From the NCBI GenBank assembly GCA_025529335.1, contig JAMYHX010000140.1, positions 22,675-86,674 of the forward strand: a stretch of 64,000 bases of DNA, in the 5' to 3' direction. Below the pieces are notes generated by a model that was not told the origin of the DNA, did no database searches, and saw only the letters and a list, made by a program, of their open reading frames with translations. The position numbers and the translations under genes were made by a program. Positions 22,933 to 35,600 of the stretch are shown in pieces. Origin of the DNA: Rhizopus sp. PT2906. Lineage: Eukaryota > Mucoromycota > Mucoromycetes > Mucorales > Rhizopodaceae. Every line of letters begins with the position of its first letter. Position 1 is the first letter of the stretch.

Positions 22933-25793
22933 CTACTCTTCTTCTTCAGCATTATCTTGTAGTTTTTCTTGAGGCTTGGATTTACCGTGACCGAAGCCAA
23001 AAGCAGAGTTTATATCTTCAGGGTCCATTCTATTTAAAGCAATTGTGAGTGACTGATGATGACAACTGTTTTTGTTACATACTCTCTAAATTCATAATGG
23101 CCTTCTCCATCAAAACGTAATAGATATTCGTGGTGACGAATCAAAGAGGTTCTAAAGATTTCTTAGTTTTCTTGTGTATGAGCCTTATAAATCTATACCT
23201 GTGTGACACTGTAAAGAGTGTAATACCGACTTTACGAGCATGCTCGTACATCAATGCTTCAATATCTACACTGACTGCGCTTGTACATTCATCAAGAATA
23301 GCCTGCATTGAATATAGGTTAGAGATCATTTAATAGCATGTTCGTGCAACTTACGAATTGTGGCTTATGGTAGAACAAACGTGCCATGGCCACTCGTTGC
23401 TTTTCACCTCCGGACAAGACATCGGCCCAATCGTGAACTGCATCCCATCCTCCTTCTCTTTCGACTAAATAACCGAGATGAACCGTATCCAACAATTTCA
23501 TCAGTTCCTCATCATTGTAACCCTTGGCAAATGCTTCTTTTTGCGTGTCAGGATAAATGACTTGATCTCTGAATGTTCCCAGAGGAAGATATGGCTTTTG
23601 AGGTACATAAAACAGTTTACTAGCTTCAGGTTTTGTCACAGTTCCGCCTACATAATAGCGTGTGAGATGATGTGTTGGTGTAGGGGTACACTTACCAAAC
23701 AAGGGCCATAAATCGCCCAAGATACGGAAGAGTGAACTTTTACCACATCCGTTTGGACCAGAAATCAAGCAGTTCATGCCTGTGCTCACTTTGAACGACA
23801 GATCCTTGACGAGGATATCACTGTTGGGAGTGACAATAGGTACATTATCAAACACGATGACACCGTCACGAATGAGAACTTTGCCCTTTGTATTGGTGGT
23901 GTCTACTATCTTGTTCTTGCCTGCACTGCCTTCTTCATTTGACATCATCGTACGCTTATATTTGCCTTGATGTACATCAGTCAAGACCTCAAATAGCTCT
24001 GCAACACGGGACTATATATTTTGCACATATCATTATACAGACATTGGACCACAAACACAAAAACAAAGCTTACCGTATAACCTGCAAAACGGGTTAAATC
24101 TCTGCCAGTCAAAATAAGTCGACCCACTGCTTGAGATAGGTTGATCAAGTAGCTTGCTATGATGCAAAGAGAGTTAGTTGTCTTTATGCTTAAGAAAACA
24201 AAAAGGACTTACAGTTTCTGGAGTAATCTTCCATGAGCTTGGTAGGATCATGATCGGCACCCATGTATTTGGTAGCTAATATAAATGAGTTATCTGTCTT
24301 TTTTGCTTGTTACTATTGTTATTACCATAGCGAGGATCAAATACAGGCCTAGCTAATAAACTATAAAAGGAAGGAGGGTTAGCAATAGACCCCAATGTGT
24401 GGGATAAACACTTACTAATAGGCAGTCATCGTTGCACAGTATTTCACGAGCACTGAATCAAAGATGCCGTTGAGGAAGCGAAGGGTGTATACTTTTCGAA
24501 CATGGTTGGAAATCTTTTCAAATGTGTTGTTAACCACTTCCTTTTCTCTTTCTCCACCTCGATAAAATGCAATTTCTTCTGAATGTGTAATAATACGAGA
24601 CTAGTGACGATCAGGATAAGAGACGATACAATCGTTCTTTACTTACATGTGCAAAACGGAAATCACCTTCTAATTTCTGCTCTGTTGCAGTATCTATTAT
24701 CTAATGTTAATTTTGTTTTATAGATAATAACTGAAGCTTACATCGACCGAATGGAGGGGAAAATGTTCGGAGCAAGACACCCGAAGAGATAAAGTAAGCA
24801 ATCATAAAGAAGGGTGCTTCATTACCACTACATGAGACTATAAGAATATGTTGTCCCCAATATAAATAAACACTTACATGGCTTCACCTAATTTATAAGC
24901 AAACAAAAATATATCTACAACAGGCTTTGCAATATCAGAATAAAGATGAGACAGGTTTTCAGAGAATTTATCAATATCTTGAGTCAAGAGTTGATCTGCA
25001 TTCTGAAGTCTATTGTCCAAGTTGGCAATCTTGTAAAAGGTTATACCATCCAGATATTGATCGTGTGCATGCTATAATAATAATAATGCCATTGTTAATA
25101 TACCCCTGCTATTGAATAACCCATATCATAAAAAATGTTACCTTGGTCAAACGTTGACGGAAGGAAAGTGCAAGTGCGTTGATAGTCAGTTTGAGTGAAT
25201 TATTGACGATACTCATTGGCCACTGTATAAATGTAATCGGTTAGTCAGCATATTTCTCTCTCTCTCTCTCTCTTTTTTGATAAAATCATCTAACCATCAT
25301 CAAACCAAATTCAACAATAGCTCTCGCAATGAATTCTTTACGGTCTCTTGAAACAATAGCTTTCACTACTTGACTATATAGATACTTTTTTGTAAATACA
25401 CATACCCTTTTTTGTTTCTTATTTGTTACCCGTTGAAACCCGAAAACCAAATATCAAGCCAAGTTCTCGCAATCAGTACTGTAGCAAGTACAAACAGTAA
25501 ACCAGACTCCTTTGAAAAGAGACCTACAAAGCTACGTTTATAATTGTTATGTTGATATTATGTATTCTCTAACCTGGCACGCAAATAGGAAATAGTTTCT
25601 TCATTTGTTCAAGGAACTCGGCGTTGACACCTACTTTCTTGTGCTTCTTTTTTGTTGCTGTATTTGAGCCATGAGTGTCCTTTTTGATAGTATTGATTTG
25701 GCTTCTTGCTTTGTAGATCGCATAAAGTAAAGAGATAACCAAGAGACCAGACAGTGGTTTCTTCTGTCTTAGACTGGAAAATACGTGAGCCAT
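22933..25793 (-). CDS. Peroxisomal ABC half-transporter, ABCD family (Pxa-like)
   Basis: Sixteen exons were traced (25793-25574, 25523-25430, 25373-25295, 25222-25142, 25071-24878, 24827-24742, 24693-24647, 24600-24416, 24360-24326, 24275-24213, 24156-24074, 24011-23696, 23647-23355, 23302-23199, 23151-23083, 23029-22933), giving 681 residues. The start is the ATG at 25793, since the longer frame upstream lacks an ATG. The N-terminal half has the ABCD membrane domain (for example NNSLKLTINALALSFRQRLT and the NLDNRLQNADQLLTQDI stretch). The C-terminal half is a full nucleotide-binding domain: Walker A GPNGCGKSS, signature LSGGEKQR, Walker B AILDECTSAV, switch His in TVSHR. ABCD proteins dimerise to import fatty acyl-CoA into peroxisomes for beta-oxidation. 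All ATPase motifs are intact. It ends in a Glu-rich tail. Confidence 0.95.
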
Positions 25794-26738
25794 AGCGAAG
25801 AAAAAGAACAAAAAAAGAGTGGAAAAAAGTGTAGTAATTTTGAAAAAAGATTTATGTAATGCGAATCAATTTGTTTGTTTTGATTGGTTGACAATCATGT
25901 GAAAAAAGGTACAGTGTCCGCGATGTCAAATTGTGCATGGAGTCCAACGTTGGGATATATACCATTTTGTTTCGATTATGTAAGCACTTTTTCAAACAAT
26001 AAAGCTTAATTGATAGCATAGCCTTATATAGAATGTAAATCTTCTTTATGGTTAAATGCTTGAGAGAAAGGTCAAAATCGCTATTAAGATTCATAAAGTG
26101 TATTGCTCATTATGAAGCATATTGTTGTGACAATTGTGTATGGGTGGCATACCAAGAATACTTATTGAATTTCATTTGCATGATGAGGATGTGTAAACAA
26201 CACACTCTTCATTGTCTTTTTCATTTTAACACCTTTATCAAGAAGAGAGAGAGAGAGAGAGATAATAATGGAGCAGAGGTAAATGAGAGGAATGGCATAC
26301 GAAGTCGAACAATTCCCCCAATCTATCTATGGTATTTTGAAAACACTGGATGAACATCAATACCATTATATATATCAGGTTTCTTGTCGTTCAAGATCTA
26401 ATGAAAAGTCGCAAACACGAAGCTGTTTACTTGCTCTCCATGTTCAATATTTCTAAAATTCAATTGAATTATTTCTTGTCAACCTTTCTAATCTTCTCTC
26501 ATTATTTTTTCTTCTTGGTGCAATTGGTTATTTGAATGCTAATCTCAGTAAAATAGCCAAGACAAGTAAGTCAGGATTGAATTAACTATTCCCTTTCATT
26601 TTTCGATAGATAATTAGCCGCCTTTGAGCCAACGCTTTAGTGATTTGCATTATGTAAAAGATTGTCTGACCATGTTTTATTTTTAATGTGATACGCACAG
26701 AAAAACTCGATACGTAGGATGAAAGTCTAACGCTTTCT
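25794..26738. other. Intergenic, no gene seen
   Basis: This gap contains the 5' flank of the ABCD gene and the 3' flank of the Chs7 gene. Short open frames of 60-100 codons lack domains, and one overlaps a (GA)n tract at about 26246-26262. I see no RNA gene or repeat copy here. Confidence 0.55.
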
Positions 26739-28001
26739 TTAATAAGGGTATTGCTGATGATAAGGTTGTCCATAAGGCTGTTGCTGTTGTTGCTGAGGTT
26801 GACGATATTGAGGTTGAGGTGTGCCATATTGAGTACCTTTATTGAAACTTTGGTTTAGTTCGTCGTCCTGAATAGACTCCTTGATTTCCCAAACATTCTG
26901 CTTTGCACCAACAGAGAATTCCAAATCTTCCTTGGTGATCGAATCCCAGTACTTGTAGACCATCATGACAGCAAGCAAGGTGCAAATGGAGCCAAAGAAG
27001 GTACCGTCGACATAATGCTTGACTTCATCACAAATATTGACAGAAAAGACATACAAGATGACTTGACCGACAATAAAGAAGGCAACACCAAACAAAATAT
27101 CACCCAATGGCCATCGATCGTCTAGTGTGTTGACAACAAGAATGATTTGTGAAATGACATAGACGATGAAGGCGATACCGTTGAAGATAAAGTAAAATGC
27201 CCAAAGTGCGCCTGGTGCCTTATTGGAGAAGGGGCCGATGTTTTGAAAGGTGGCGATTGCAATAAATCCCGTGATTAGAAATATAACTAGTGAACTGATT
27301 CTGATAGACTATAATTAAAATACTTATAATCAGCTTCTTTTTCTCTTCTCCCTTTTTTCTATTCAATTCTATTTACCCAAAGTGATAAGGGTGTACCATC
27401 TTCTGCGAATTGGAATCCAACAAATCCATTTAATAACAGACACCAAAAGGTGGCACACATGAGTCCAATATGTACAGCAGTAAACCACTAAGAAATCATG
27501 AATTAGTTATGTAATAAAGTGAACATCTCTATTCTCTTCATACAGGATAAACTGGCGATGCTGTTGGTATAACATCAGTAACAAGTAACATCTCGAGGAA
27601 TACTGTTATCATGTATAAGTAAAAGAACATTACAATTTCCTTGCGACCTTAAAGATGGTTTAATAATATGTATAAATATCTGTTTTGTTATGGAATTGTT
27701 ACCAACAGCTGTGTATTTTGATCTAATGTGATAAATCATGATGGCTGCCATAATGATGGCTACAATATCAGTGACGAGTGTGGCTATAACATATGGGGTA
27801 AATGATCATATATAAATATAACTTTGTTTATATTAATATACCTGGCTGAAATACAATGTTTCCCGCAAGATCAATATTACGAGAATAGCACACTGGCTCG
27901 ATACCATTGGGTTGACCTATTAAAGGACAAAGGGATAATGATACTGTTTGACAGATACCATTGAAGCTGAATGGTTCAAACTTGTAAATTATGCCAACCA
28001 T
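26739..28001 (-). CDS. CHS7: Chitin synthase export chaperone (Chs7)
   Basis: Exons 28001-27842, 27783-27703, 27647-27544, 27487-27377 and 27308-26739 give 341 residues. It is a seven-helix membrane protein with hallmark Chs7 stretches: a Cys-containing N-terminus (FNGICQTVSLSLCPLIG), then DDRWPLGDILFGVAFF, FSVNICDEVKHYVDG and YKYWDSITKEDLEFSVG. The C-terminus is a Gln/Pro/Tyr-rich cytosolic tail (PQPQYRQPQQQQQQPYG). Chs7 resides in the ER and is needed for export of Chs3-type chitin synthase, hence cell-wall chitin. Length and topology match the family. Confidence 0.95.
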
Positions 28002-29019
28002 ATAAATAAGGATGGGGCTTAGAAAAAGAAGAAAAATAAAAGTAAGAAAGAAATAGAATAAATAGGGGAAGTAGTTTTATATTTTTAGCCTCCTCTTCTC
28101 TGTGACACGAATTGTCAATTGGCTAATTTTAGGTCCTTTTTTTTTTTAATTAGTTTTATACATAAGCGGCTTGATCTTTAAGCAAGGGACACAATCAAAT
28201 ATTCTTGAAAAGAGACATTTCACATCGTATGTAATAGACTCACAGATGATAATTTTAATACAGTCTCCCCAAGATTAACATATTCCCCCTATTTCTTTTT
28301 TCTTGGCAACTTGCCAAAGACATGGATTACTTTTTTTCAGTCATGAAAGGTGAATAACAAACATGGCATTAAAGACACTGTAGTTATCCTATTACTCCTA
28401 ATAACCAACCCTTTTTTCATCTATAATTATAAGATGGTGCCTCTGATAGCGGCTTATTGGCTAGATATTTTTTATTTTTTGGACTGTTGGTTTTTTGATA
28501 GAGGTATTCTATCAACCATAGCCACCAACTTGTTTTTTATTTCATATCATGTGTTATGAAATGGGGAATATAGGGAAGAAGAATATCAAGGCTATATCCC
28601 AAAGATGCATTATATGATTTATTAACTCGACAAGGTACGAGATATTTAATATCGTAGTGACATGCCGAGAAATATATTGCGTGAGATCATAAAAGTCAGA
28701 GATGAGGACCACAAAACTGCCATCAGTACCAATTTTTTTTCAACATTGGGAGATCCAATGGCATTACAATGATTCCAAAAGCAGCGGCCAACTTTGGACA
28801 ATATACAAAGGTTCTAAAGTGGATGAGCACTACATGCACCGGACGCTAGGCTGTGATGTCGTCAACAAAACGTTTCAATGTGGGCTAATGCTACGGACGC
28901 TATATGTGACATCACTTTATAACTTCACACTAACCTAAGGCTGTCCAGTTCACTCTCTCTCTGATATAAAATACGACGTTATCATAATTACACGTGAGCT
29001 AAGTGGTCTTTGTTGATAG

Positions 29020-29178
29020 ACTGACAACTTTTTTATTTCTTTCTTCTTCTTGAAAAGAGACAATTCCAGATGATAACTTCATAAAGCCACGTTTAGCTTG
29101 ATGCTGCATATTCAAAAGCTTTGTTGGGGCGACGTCATAAGTAGTGGGTAGAGGTAGCGCCTGTAGCATTGGTCTATT
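29020..29178 (-). repeat. 160-bp interspersed repeat, copy A
   Basis: Read on the minus strand this contains GCTACAGGCGCTACCTCTAC, then CAACAAAGCTTTTGAATATG, then GCAGCATCAAGCTAAACGTG, then CAAGAAGAAGAAAGAAATAA. The same blocks in the same order and spacing occur at 50040-50235 (minus) and 62431-62585 (plus). All three copies can be read as a frame ending STHYL-stop within the first block. Confidence 0.75.
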
Positions 29179-29503
29179 TTTGAGTGCACCAAGTGTTTGC
29201 TTTTTTTTATTATTTTCTTATTGTTTTTTGCAAGCAAATGGTCTTCATGCGCGCCTTGAAACTGTTCATCTGACTGGGCCTGGACTCTTTGCCGCTATTC
29301 ATCAAGGCATCATTCATTTCCCTCGAAATTTGTCATCCTTTGACGACTTTAAGCAATCATTGACTTTGTTCTTTACGGTGGTCTCTGATTTGGAACGAAA
29401 TGCGACCATTGATTGTATTGATGACTGTGGCGACACCATTCGAACGACAATCAACCGTCAATATTCGTGGATAGAGGGCAGTCGATTGACAAAGGCCACA
29501 TGA
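29144..29503 (+). pseudogene. Protein-like relic frame of unknown family
   Basis: An open frame of 119 codons begins with GTG and runs out of the repeat copy. From about 29238 its composition is convincingly coding (motifs LETVHLTGPGLFAAIHQG, FDDFKQSLTLFF, and Asp/Cys-rich end DCIDDCGD), but there is no ATG, signal peptide or known domain. It may be the 3' end of a member of a repetitive hypothetical family. It is probably not expressed. Confidence 0.35.
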
Positions 29504-29965
29504 CCAGCTTACTACGACCCTCCCGCCGATCACCACTTTTTATCGAACTTAAAAAAGTTTTTTTTTTTTACAATGATATTAAATACATCGTCTGTCTTGA
29601 TTGTATTCCAATAAATATGAAATGAAATGAAAAAAATGCATATAATCTGTTACTACTCTCAGACTTGTTTGTGTTTTCTTTTCCTTTTTTGGTAAAGTGT
29701 AAAGTGTAAAGTGCCAAAGTCGATTTATCCTCAAACTTGCAATATTTCAGCGCATATTCAGCAAACCCGGCTTTTTAGCACCTTGTTTCTTCGATCTCAA
29801 TGCTTACGAGAGGGAGCTAATCTACAGCTCGATCATTTCTTCTTTAATGGAAACGATCTCACCTCAATTATTAGCTAAAGTCGTCGCAAGTCACTTGTTG
29901 AATCGTTATTTTTTATTGAATTGACTTTTAAATCTATAAACAATTTTATTGAAACTTGTGGGATA

Positions 29966-30997
29966 TTAAATATACCAAAGACCGAATTTCTGCAAGTCTT
30001 TCTTCTTGTTTTCTCCTACACGATAGTTTGCGTGAACTATCATAGGCGTCATATTATATTTTGTAGGTATATTTCTATCAAAGTATAATTGACCTTGAGG
30101 GAAAAGCATTAGATCAAGCAAGGCAATAGGACTCGTTTGATAGCTCAGGTTCAAATCATCCAACACCCGGTTTATTGCTCCTTGCTGCGTCACTTTTGGT
30201 TCCTTATCTTGAATGTAGATTGAAGAGTCCAAGATGCGTTTGTTCATGAGAGTAGGTCTCATGATATAAAATCCAGAGTTGACGATCTTTTGTTCGGTTT
30301 CTTGACTGAATAAGGTTTCTGTGCGTACCTTTCTCGAGTTGAGTTTCATGGTAAGATATTCATAAATATGTGGCGATGTAAACACGATATCAACATCTGA
30401 GAACCAGACTGTGATGTCTGCATATAGTAGTCTCTCTACTACCAAGGACTTGGCATGGGTAATCGGCGTATATCCTTCTGATTTCCATCCTTCAAATTCG
30501 CCTGATAGCTGTTTATGATACCACGTATCGGGAATCAACACTACATTACGACTATATCCTGCATCTGTCAACAGCTCAACCAATTTTTCGTCAATAGCAA
30601 AGACTACAAACTTATCATCCAGTCCACATTTTTTGAGTGATTTAATCCAGTTTAATGTATATTCGCCCATGCCATGATTAGCAACAGCTGTCAGTAGTAT
30701 CTTGTCTTTACGATGAACACGCAGGTTTGGCTTGATTATTCTTTCAAGTGCGTCATTTAGTTTACCCCAATTCTTTGGTTTCCACTCTTCGTCGCTCAAA
30801 GGCTTTGTTGTCACTTGTTCTTCTTTTTCTGGTACTATTATCTCTTCTTCGCTGTTGTTACTGTTTAAGGTATCGAGCAGATCTGATGATAGGAGTGACT
30901 GTGTTGGTGTTAAGTTATTGAGTAATGCTAATAATGAGATAATAAATATGGCAGCTAACAGCATCACTAATGCCCTATTCTTTGTCCATCTTTCCAT
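29966..30997 (-). CDS. Type II membrane glycosyltransferase, GT77/Nucleotid_trans-like
   Basis: A single uninterrupted frame of 343 residues from the ATG at 30997. There is a short cytosolic N-terminus, a signal anchor at about residues 8-27 (ALVMLLAAIFIISLLALL), an acidic Ser/Asn stem, and a luminal catalytic domain with the metal-binding DxD motif in WFSDVDIVF and a nucleotide-sugar fold pattern (FVVFAIDEKLVELL, NSGFYIMRP). This matches the family containing plant arabinosyl/xylosyltransferases and fungal Golgi transferases. It probably modifies glycans or cell-wall polymers in the Golgi. The acceptor is unknown. Confidence 0.85.
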   Translation of the reverse strand: MERWTKNRALVMLLAAIFIISLLALLNNLTPTQSLLSSDLLDTLNSNNSEEEIIVPEKEEQVTTKPLSDEEWKPKNWGKLNDALERIIKPNLRVHRKDKILLTAVANHGMGEYTLNWIKSLKKCGLDDKFVVFAIDEKLVELLTDAGYSRNVVLIPDTWYHKQLSGEFEGWKSEGYTPITHAKSLVVERLLYADITVWFSDVDIVFTSPHIYEYLTMKLNSRKVRTETLFSQETEQKIVNSGFYIMRPTLMNKRILDSSIYIQDKEPKVTQQGAINRVLDDLNLSYQTSPIALLDLMLFPQGQLYFDRNIPTKYNMTPMIVHANYRVGENKKKDLQKFGLWYI

Positions 30998-31907
30998 TTT
31001 TGTTTCTTCTTTTTGATAAAAAAAAAAAGAAAAGAGAAAAAAAAGAAAAAAAAAGGGAAAGAAGGAAGGATAGGAGTCATTTATAAAGTGATAATATTGT
31101 GTAACAATAAATCAGTTTAGTAATATTGACGACATCGTTTCACTTTTAGTAACATATACTTTATTATTGTAGTAGTAAATAAAGCTTATAATGAGTTATT
31201 ATAAAGAAAGAGCAGTAGAATAATGACTACAAGGAAAGAGAGAGAGAGAAAGAGATAAAGGATATTGCCATACAGTGGCTGAGCTGCCTTTGAAATAAGA
31301 TTTCTGCCTGTCGTAACTCTTCAGAGCTATTGTGCCTTTTCTTAAAGTACTACACAAAACAAGAGGGGACGTATATCTATCAAGCCTATTATAAGCACCT
31401 TTCAAGTTCATCCGATGTATTAAAAAGGCATATTTGATAAATAAATTCCAATATCAACCACGTACACTCGGTTATGGAAATTATGACAATGACATTATCA
31501 GGAAATCTATGCTACAGTAGCTGTTCTTCTCAAACTCGCTTGTCATTGTCTTTAATTCTTATTCTACCATGTAAAGAAAATTTCTTTGTATCCCTTGCTA
31601 CGCAGATATCCTGCTACGACTTGTTAGGCTAGCTACAAAGAATCTGACTTGAAACAATTCTCGTTATAGGTCCAAGGTCTAGTCATCCGTTGGGAAAAGT
31701 GTCTTGACACTGATTTGATTGTTGTATGTGATTAATATGCTTGAATGAAATCAAGAAAAGAAGTAAAGCTCATAAGATATCTAATACATTCAACAAAAAT
31801 TCCACTTGACCATTTGTTTTATTTGAGTTAATCTTTTTTTTTTGGTATCGCAGACCTCAGAGTATATAGTATAGATGTACTTTTATTTCATAGACTGTCT
31901 TCATATG
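30998..31907. other. Intergenic, no gene seen
   Basis: AT-rich gap between two leftward genes. An A-rich tract (31018-31060) directly precedes the glycosyltransferase start, and a (GA)n stretch lies at about 31235-31255. There is no open frame with a recognisable product. Confidence 0.55.
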
Positions 31908-32422
31908 CTACAGCCACTGCTGAGTACCTACCAAGTGTTGGTGAATAGAGTCTCTTGTTCTTCTTGCATAATACTCATCAAGACGGTCCGATTCTCTTCG
32001 TAGTTCCTCTAGTGCCATCCTTTTTCGTTTATCCTTGTCCTTTTGGTATTCTTCGTACTCTTGTTGTAGGCTAGGACTTTGCTTTTCGTGCTGAATTGTT
32101 GTCAAGAGTTGTTCTAATAACTGTTGTGTCTCTTCCATAGAAGTACTAATGGTCGAATCAACTGTCTTGGTTTGCTTTAGTTTTGGATGACAGCCAGTTA
32201 ATGCAACATAGCTCTTGGCTAATTCTTCAGACGAGATAGATTCCTTTTCAAAATGCTCAACAAAGGAATGAAGCTCTTGATTGAGTTTTGCTTGACTGTT
32301 TGCAAACACCAACTTGTCTAACTCGGCTATGTCTGCAGATAATAAGGTAAGTTTAACATGTAGTTCAACATGACTACTCAACCTCAACCTTCAAGGAGAG
32401 CATTCGGTGTAAATTTGACCAT
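31908..32422 (-). CDS. Small coiled-coil protein of unknown function
   Basis: Exons 32422-32389 and 32332-31908 give 152 residues; the intron has a slightly atypical GTTGAG donor. The start MVKFTPNALLED is chosen because the larger uninterrupted frame lacks an ATG and the joined product begins cleanly. The protein is highly charged and helical, with an N-terminal helix region and a long C-terminal coiled coil (EYEEYQKDKDKRKRMALEEL). No signal, membrane segment or enzyme motif is seen. I do not recognise the family; a subunit of a coiled-coil complex (kinetochore, mediator or tethering type) is possible. It shares a 257-bp divergent promoter with the exportin-7 gene. Confidence 0.65.
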
Positions 32423-32679
32423 GAAAAAAAGAAAAAAAAAAAAAAAGAAAAGATACGCGTGAATTGATACATGATTTATTTAAGACCAAAAATGGTTTAC
32501 GGCTCAATACATACAATACTGGTAGAGATGATATCTAGTGACATATGCTTTTTTTTGGGGGGGGGAGAGTCTTGATGTTTGCAATAGAAAGTTGCGGAAT
32601 AACAATAATATAAAACCTTGTGTTTCAATTTGCTGTCACTTTCTCTCTCTCTCTCTCTTTCCTTTTTTCAACTCATTAA

Positions 32680-35600
32680 ATGGCAGAGCCAGACACGACT
32701 TATTTTGAAAGTTTATGCGAACAACTTTATAACCCAAAGACGCCAGAGGAAGGTGAACAAGTACGAAAAGTCCTCGAGCAGTCTTTTCCTATCTTTGGTG
32801 ATTCGAACAACCTGCCAACAGAAACAGCTTCTTCTCTTCGTTTGCTATTATCAAGATCACCCAATCCCTTTGTTCAGACCTTTTGTCTTTCTCGAATAAA
32901 ACAACTTGTGCAAGCTCAACCCAATGCTTTCAGTGTACAAGTCAAAATACAACTTCGTAAGAGCAAAAATTGCTTTTATATACATGATTGATAATTACCA
33001 TCATTATAGGAACGTTTTTGTTGGAATATGCGTTCATACATCCTGATTTAATACCATTTGTGATATCACAACTTGGAAATGTATTAGCAGTGATTACATT
33101 GATCGGATGGGCAGAAGTTGAAGAATATAAGAATATTTATAAAGACATTTCTCAATTCATACAGGTATATTCATAATACCTGAAACCAGCTTGTTTGCTC
33201 AATCAAATATACAACAATAGGCATCAATAGATCATCGCATTGTTGGATTACAGCTATTATCCATTCTTGTTCAGGATATGAATCCACCATCATTTACAAG
33301 AAACTCATCAAAATATAGGAAAGCAGGTAAATGGAGGCCACATAAAAGAGATATAGGAACTGACTTTTTTTTTTTAAAAAAAAAAGCGGGTGAATTCAGA
33401 GACACTCAACTGTTTGACATTTGTGAGGCAGCATTCAAAACTTTGGAGGAAATAGTTGAACATGGCATCATCTATACTCATGGTAACACCAAACGCAATC
33501 TTTATGCGTACACACATATACTCATCCATGACTGATAGTTAATCAAGCAGAGCGACTGAAAGAAGTCACTTTGAATTTACTCGTGAGATGTTTCTCCTAT
33601 GATTTCAGCGGAACAAGTTCAGATGAATCAGGAGAAGACACAGCAACGATACAGGTAAGTAAACAACAAAGAGCTTATCCATCACATATATTCATATCGA
33701 AATGTAGGTTCCGACTTCATGGAGGCCATTACTCGAAAAAGACTCCTTTTTACCCACCTTTTTTAAAGCATACAGCGAATTTGAACCACCCTATTCATCC
33801 AAGGTCATGGAATGTCTTGTACAAATCGCATCAATCCGTATTGCTTTATTTACTGAACCACAAAGAACGAAATTTATTGTAGCCATTATGCAAGGAATAC
33901 GTAACATTATCATCAATACGCAAGGGCTGGATGATGGCGACAACTATAACGGATTCTGTCGATTTCTGTCACGATTTAGAGCTACTGTTCCCTTGAATGA
34001 AATGGTACAAACCCCTGGATATCTTGATTGGATCGAATTGATTGCCAACTTTTCATTCAAGGCGTTTCAATCATGGAAGTTTGCGCCCAACACATCATCC
34101 TACGTGCTTAGTTTCTGGACTAGATTGGTGCAGAGTATGACATATTATCAACAGCTGGGAGAAGAGGCAATTGAGAAACTGGCGAATCTCACAATAGGAG
34201 TAGCGTAAAAAACGGTGAGGTGACTTGTTAGGGTAGTATCTAACGGTGTGTATAGATAGTTCAAGCCTATGTTTCCACCGCATTGGAAGCTGTTCCTATA
34301 CGTATTGAGGAAGGACTTGATGGTAATTAAAACAATCATGAATGTATATTCTTTCCATTTAATAGCTTATATAGATCCTCTCGAGAATGAGGATGCCCTG
34401 ATAGAATCATTAAATCATCTAGGACAAATAGCACACAAGAGGTATCAAGCTTGCAGCACAGCTTTGATTGAACTATTTAATTCAATTACCGACCAATATC
34501 AGGAACTCATCAATACGGTCGGCATAAACATGTCCTCTGAATTTAAAGAAGCTTTGGAAGTGATTGAAACAAAGTATGCCTGGGTTGTTTACATCATGGC
34601 TTCTTTCATAGGAAATAGAGCTGTAATACATACAAGTTGATTTTATTATTATTATTATTAGTTAATTAAGGGTTAATGTTGTGTAGGCATTTATGACATC
34701 GGACAATATCGATAAAATAGACAGCGAGATCACGACAAAGGTATTGCAGCTAGTTGACTTTCAACAATCTCTTTTGAATCAGAATGGAAGTACTTTTATG
34801 AATGAAAAGCTGGATTTAGCCGTCATCTTCTTTTTCCAAATGTTTAAAAAGTCATACATGTCCGAATCAAGCGGAAGAGACGTAGGTTGACGCGTCTGAC
34901 TTCTACACATAAGACTGATCCTTTTTTTCTCTGTTAGATTTATTCGATTCTATCAGAAGTGTTTGGAATAAGTCATCAAGTGACAATGCTAGATGTGATT
35001 ATGCGAAAAATGTTAGTATTGGAAAAAGATGACCACATATAACTATTGTTTGACAGTTTATACAATAGCATATCCAATTTACAACACTGGGCAGATAATG
35101 AAACTGTCATCCGACGGACGTTGGAGTTATTTAATGATTTAAATACAGGGTAATATTGTATCATATGACTTCTCTTCATTTGGGTGCTCATCTTGTATTT
35201 AGATACGGTGCTTCCAAAAACCTTCGCAAAATTGAAGCAACTACCTTCATCCTTCAAAACCACATGTCAACTGAGATTGCTTTTTGTCAACATGAGAAGC
35301 AACATGATAACAGGATCCTTTATTTTCAAATACTTTGCAAGCTATTATTTGCAGATGATAATATTACAGAACGCGCATTTTATGACTTTATGGAACCATT
35401 TCATAGACGAATCGAAGCATTAGGTTCACTAGACACTGTAGAGGCATTCCAACAAGAATCAATCAAGGTAAAATAAAAAGAAAAAGGAGGGACTATGGCT
35501 TATTGTTTATCTAGAAAGCAATCCGGGACATCTTTACAGACTTGTATGGTTTCATGCTGCCCATTCAAAGCCGTCGTCACTTTACGCTCTTTTTTGACTG

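Larger units (their letters stand above)
28002..29965. other. Gene-poor gap with a repeat copy and a relic ORF
   Basis: No intact gene is visible. The segment 28820-28940 contains two diverged copies of GGACGCTA-TGTGA-type sequence and an open frame of 78 codons without similarity I recognise. Copy A of the 160-bp interspersed repeat (29020-29178) and an adjoining protein-like frame (29144-29503) occupy the middle. The rest is AT-rich and featureless. Confidence 0.5.

Noticed and set aside
26048..26353. Open frame of 101 codons
   Set aside because: It contains a (GA)n microsatellite translated as alternating Arg/Glu and has no recognisable protein-like segments.
28820..28940. Two GGACGCTA...TGTGA-type units and a look-alike at 54455-54500
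   Set aside because: The resemblance is short and gapped; I could not extend it enough to call a repeat family.
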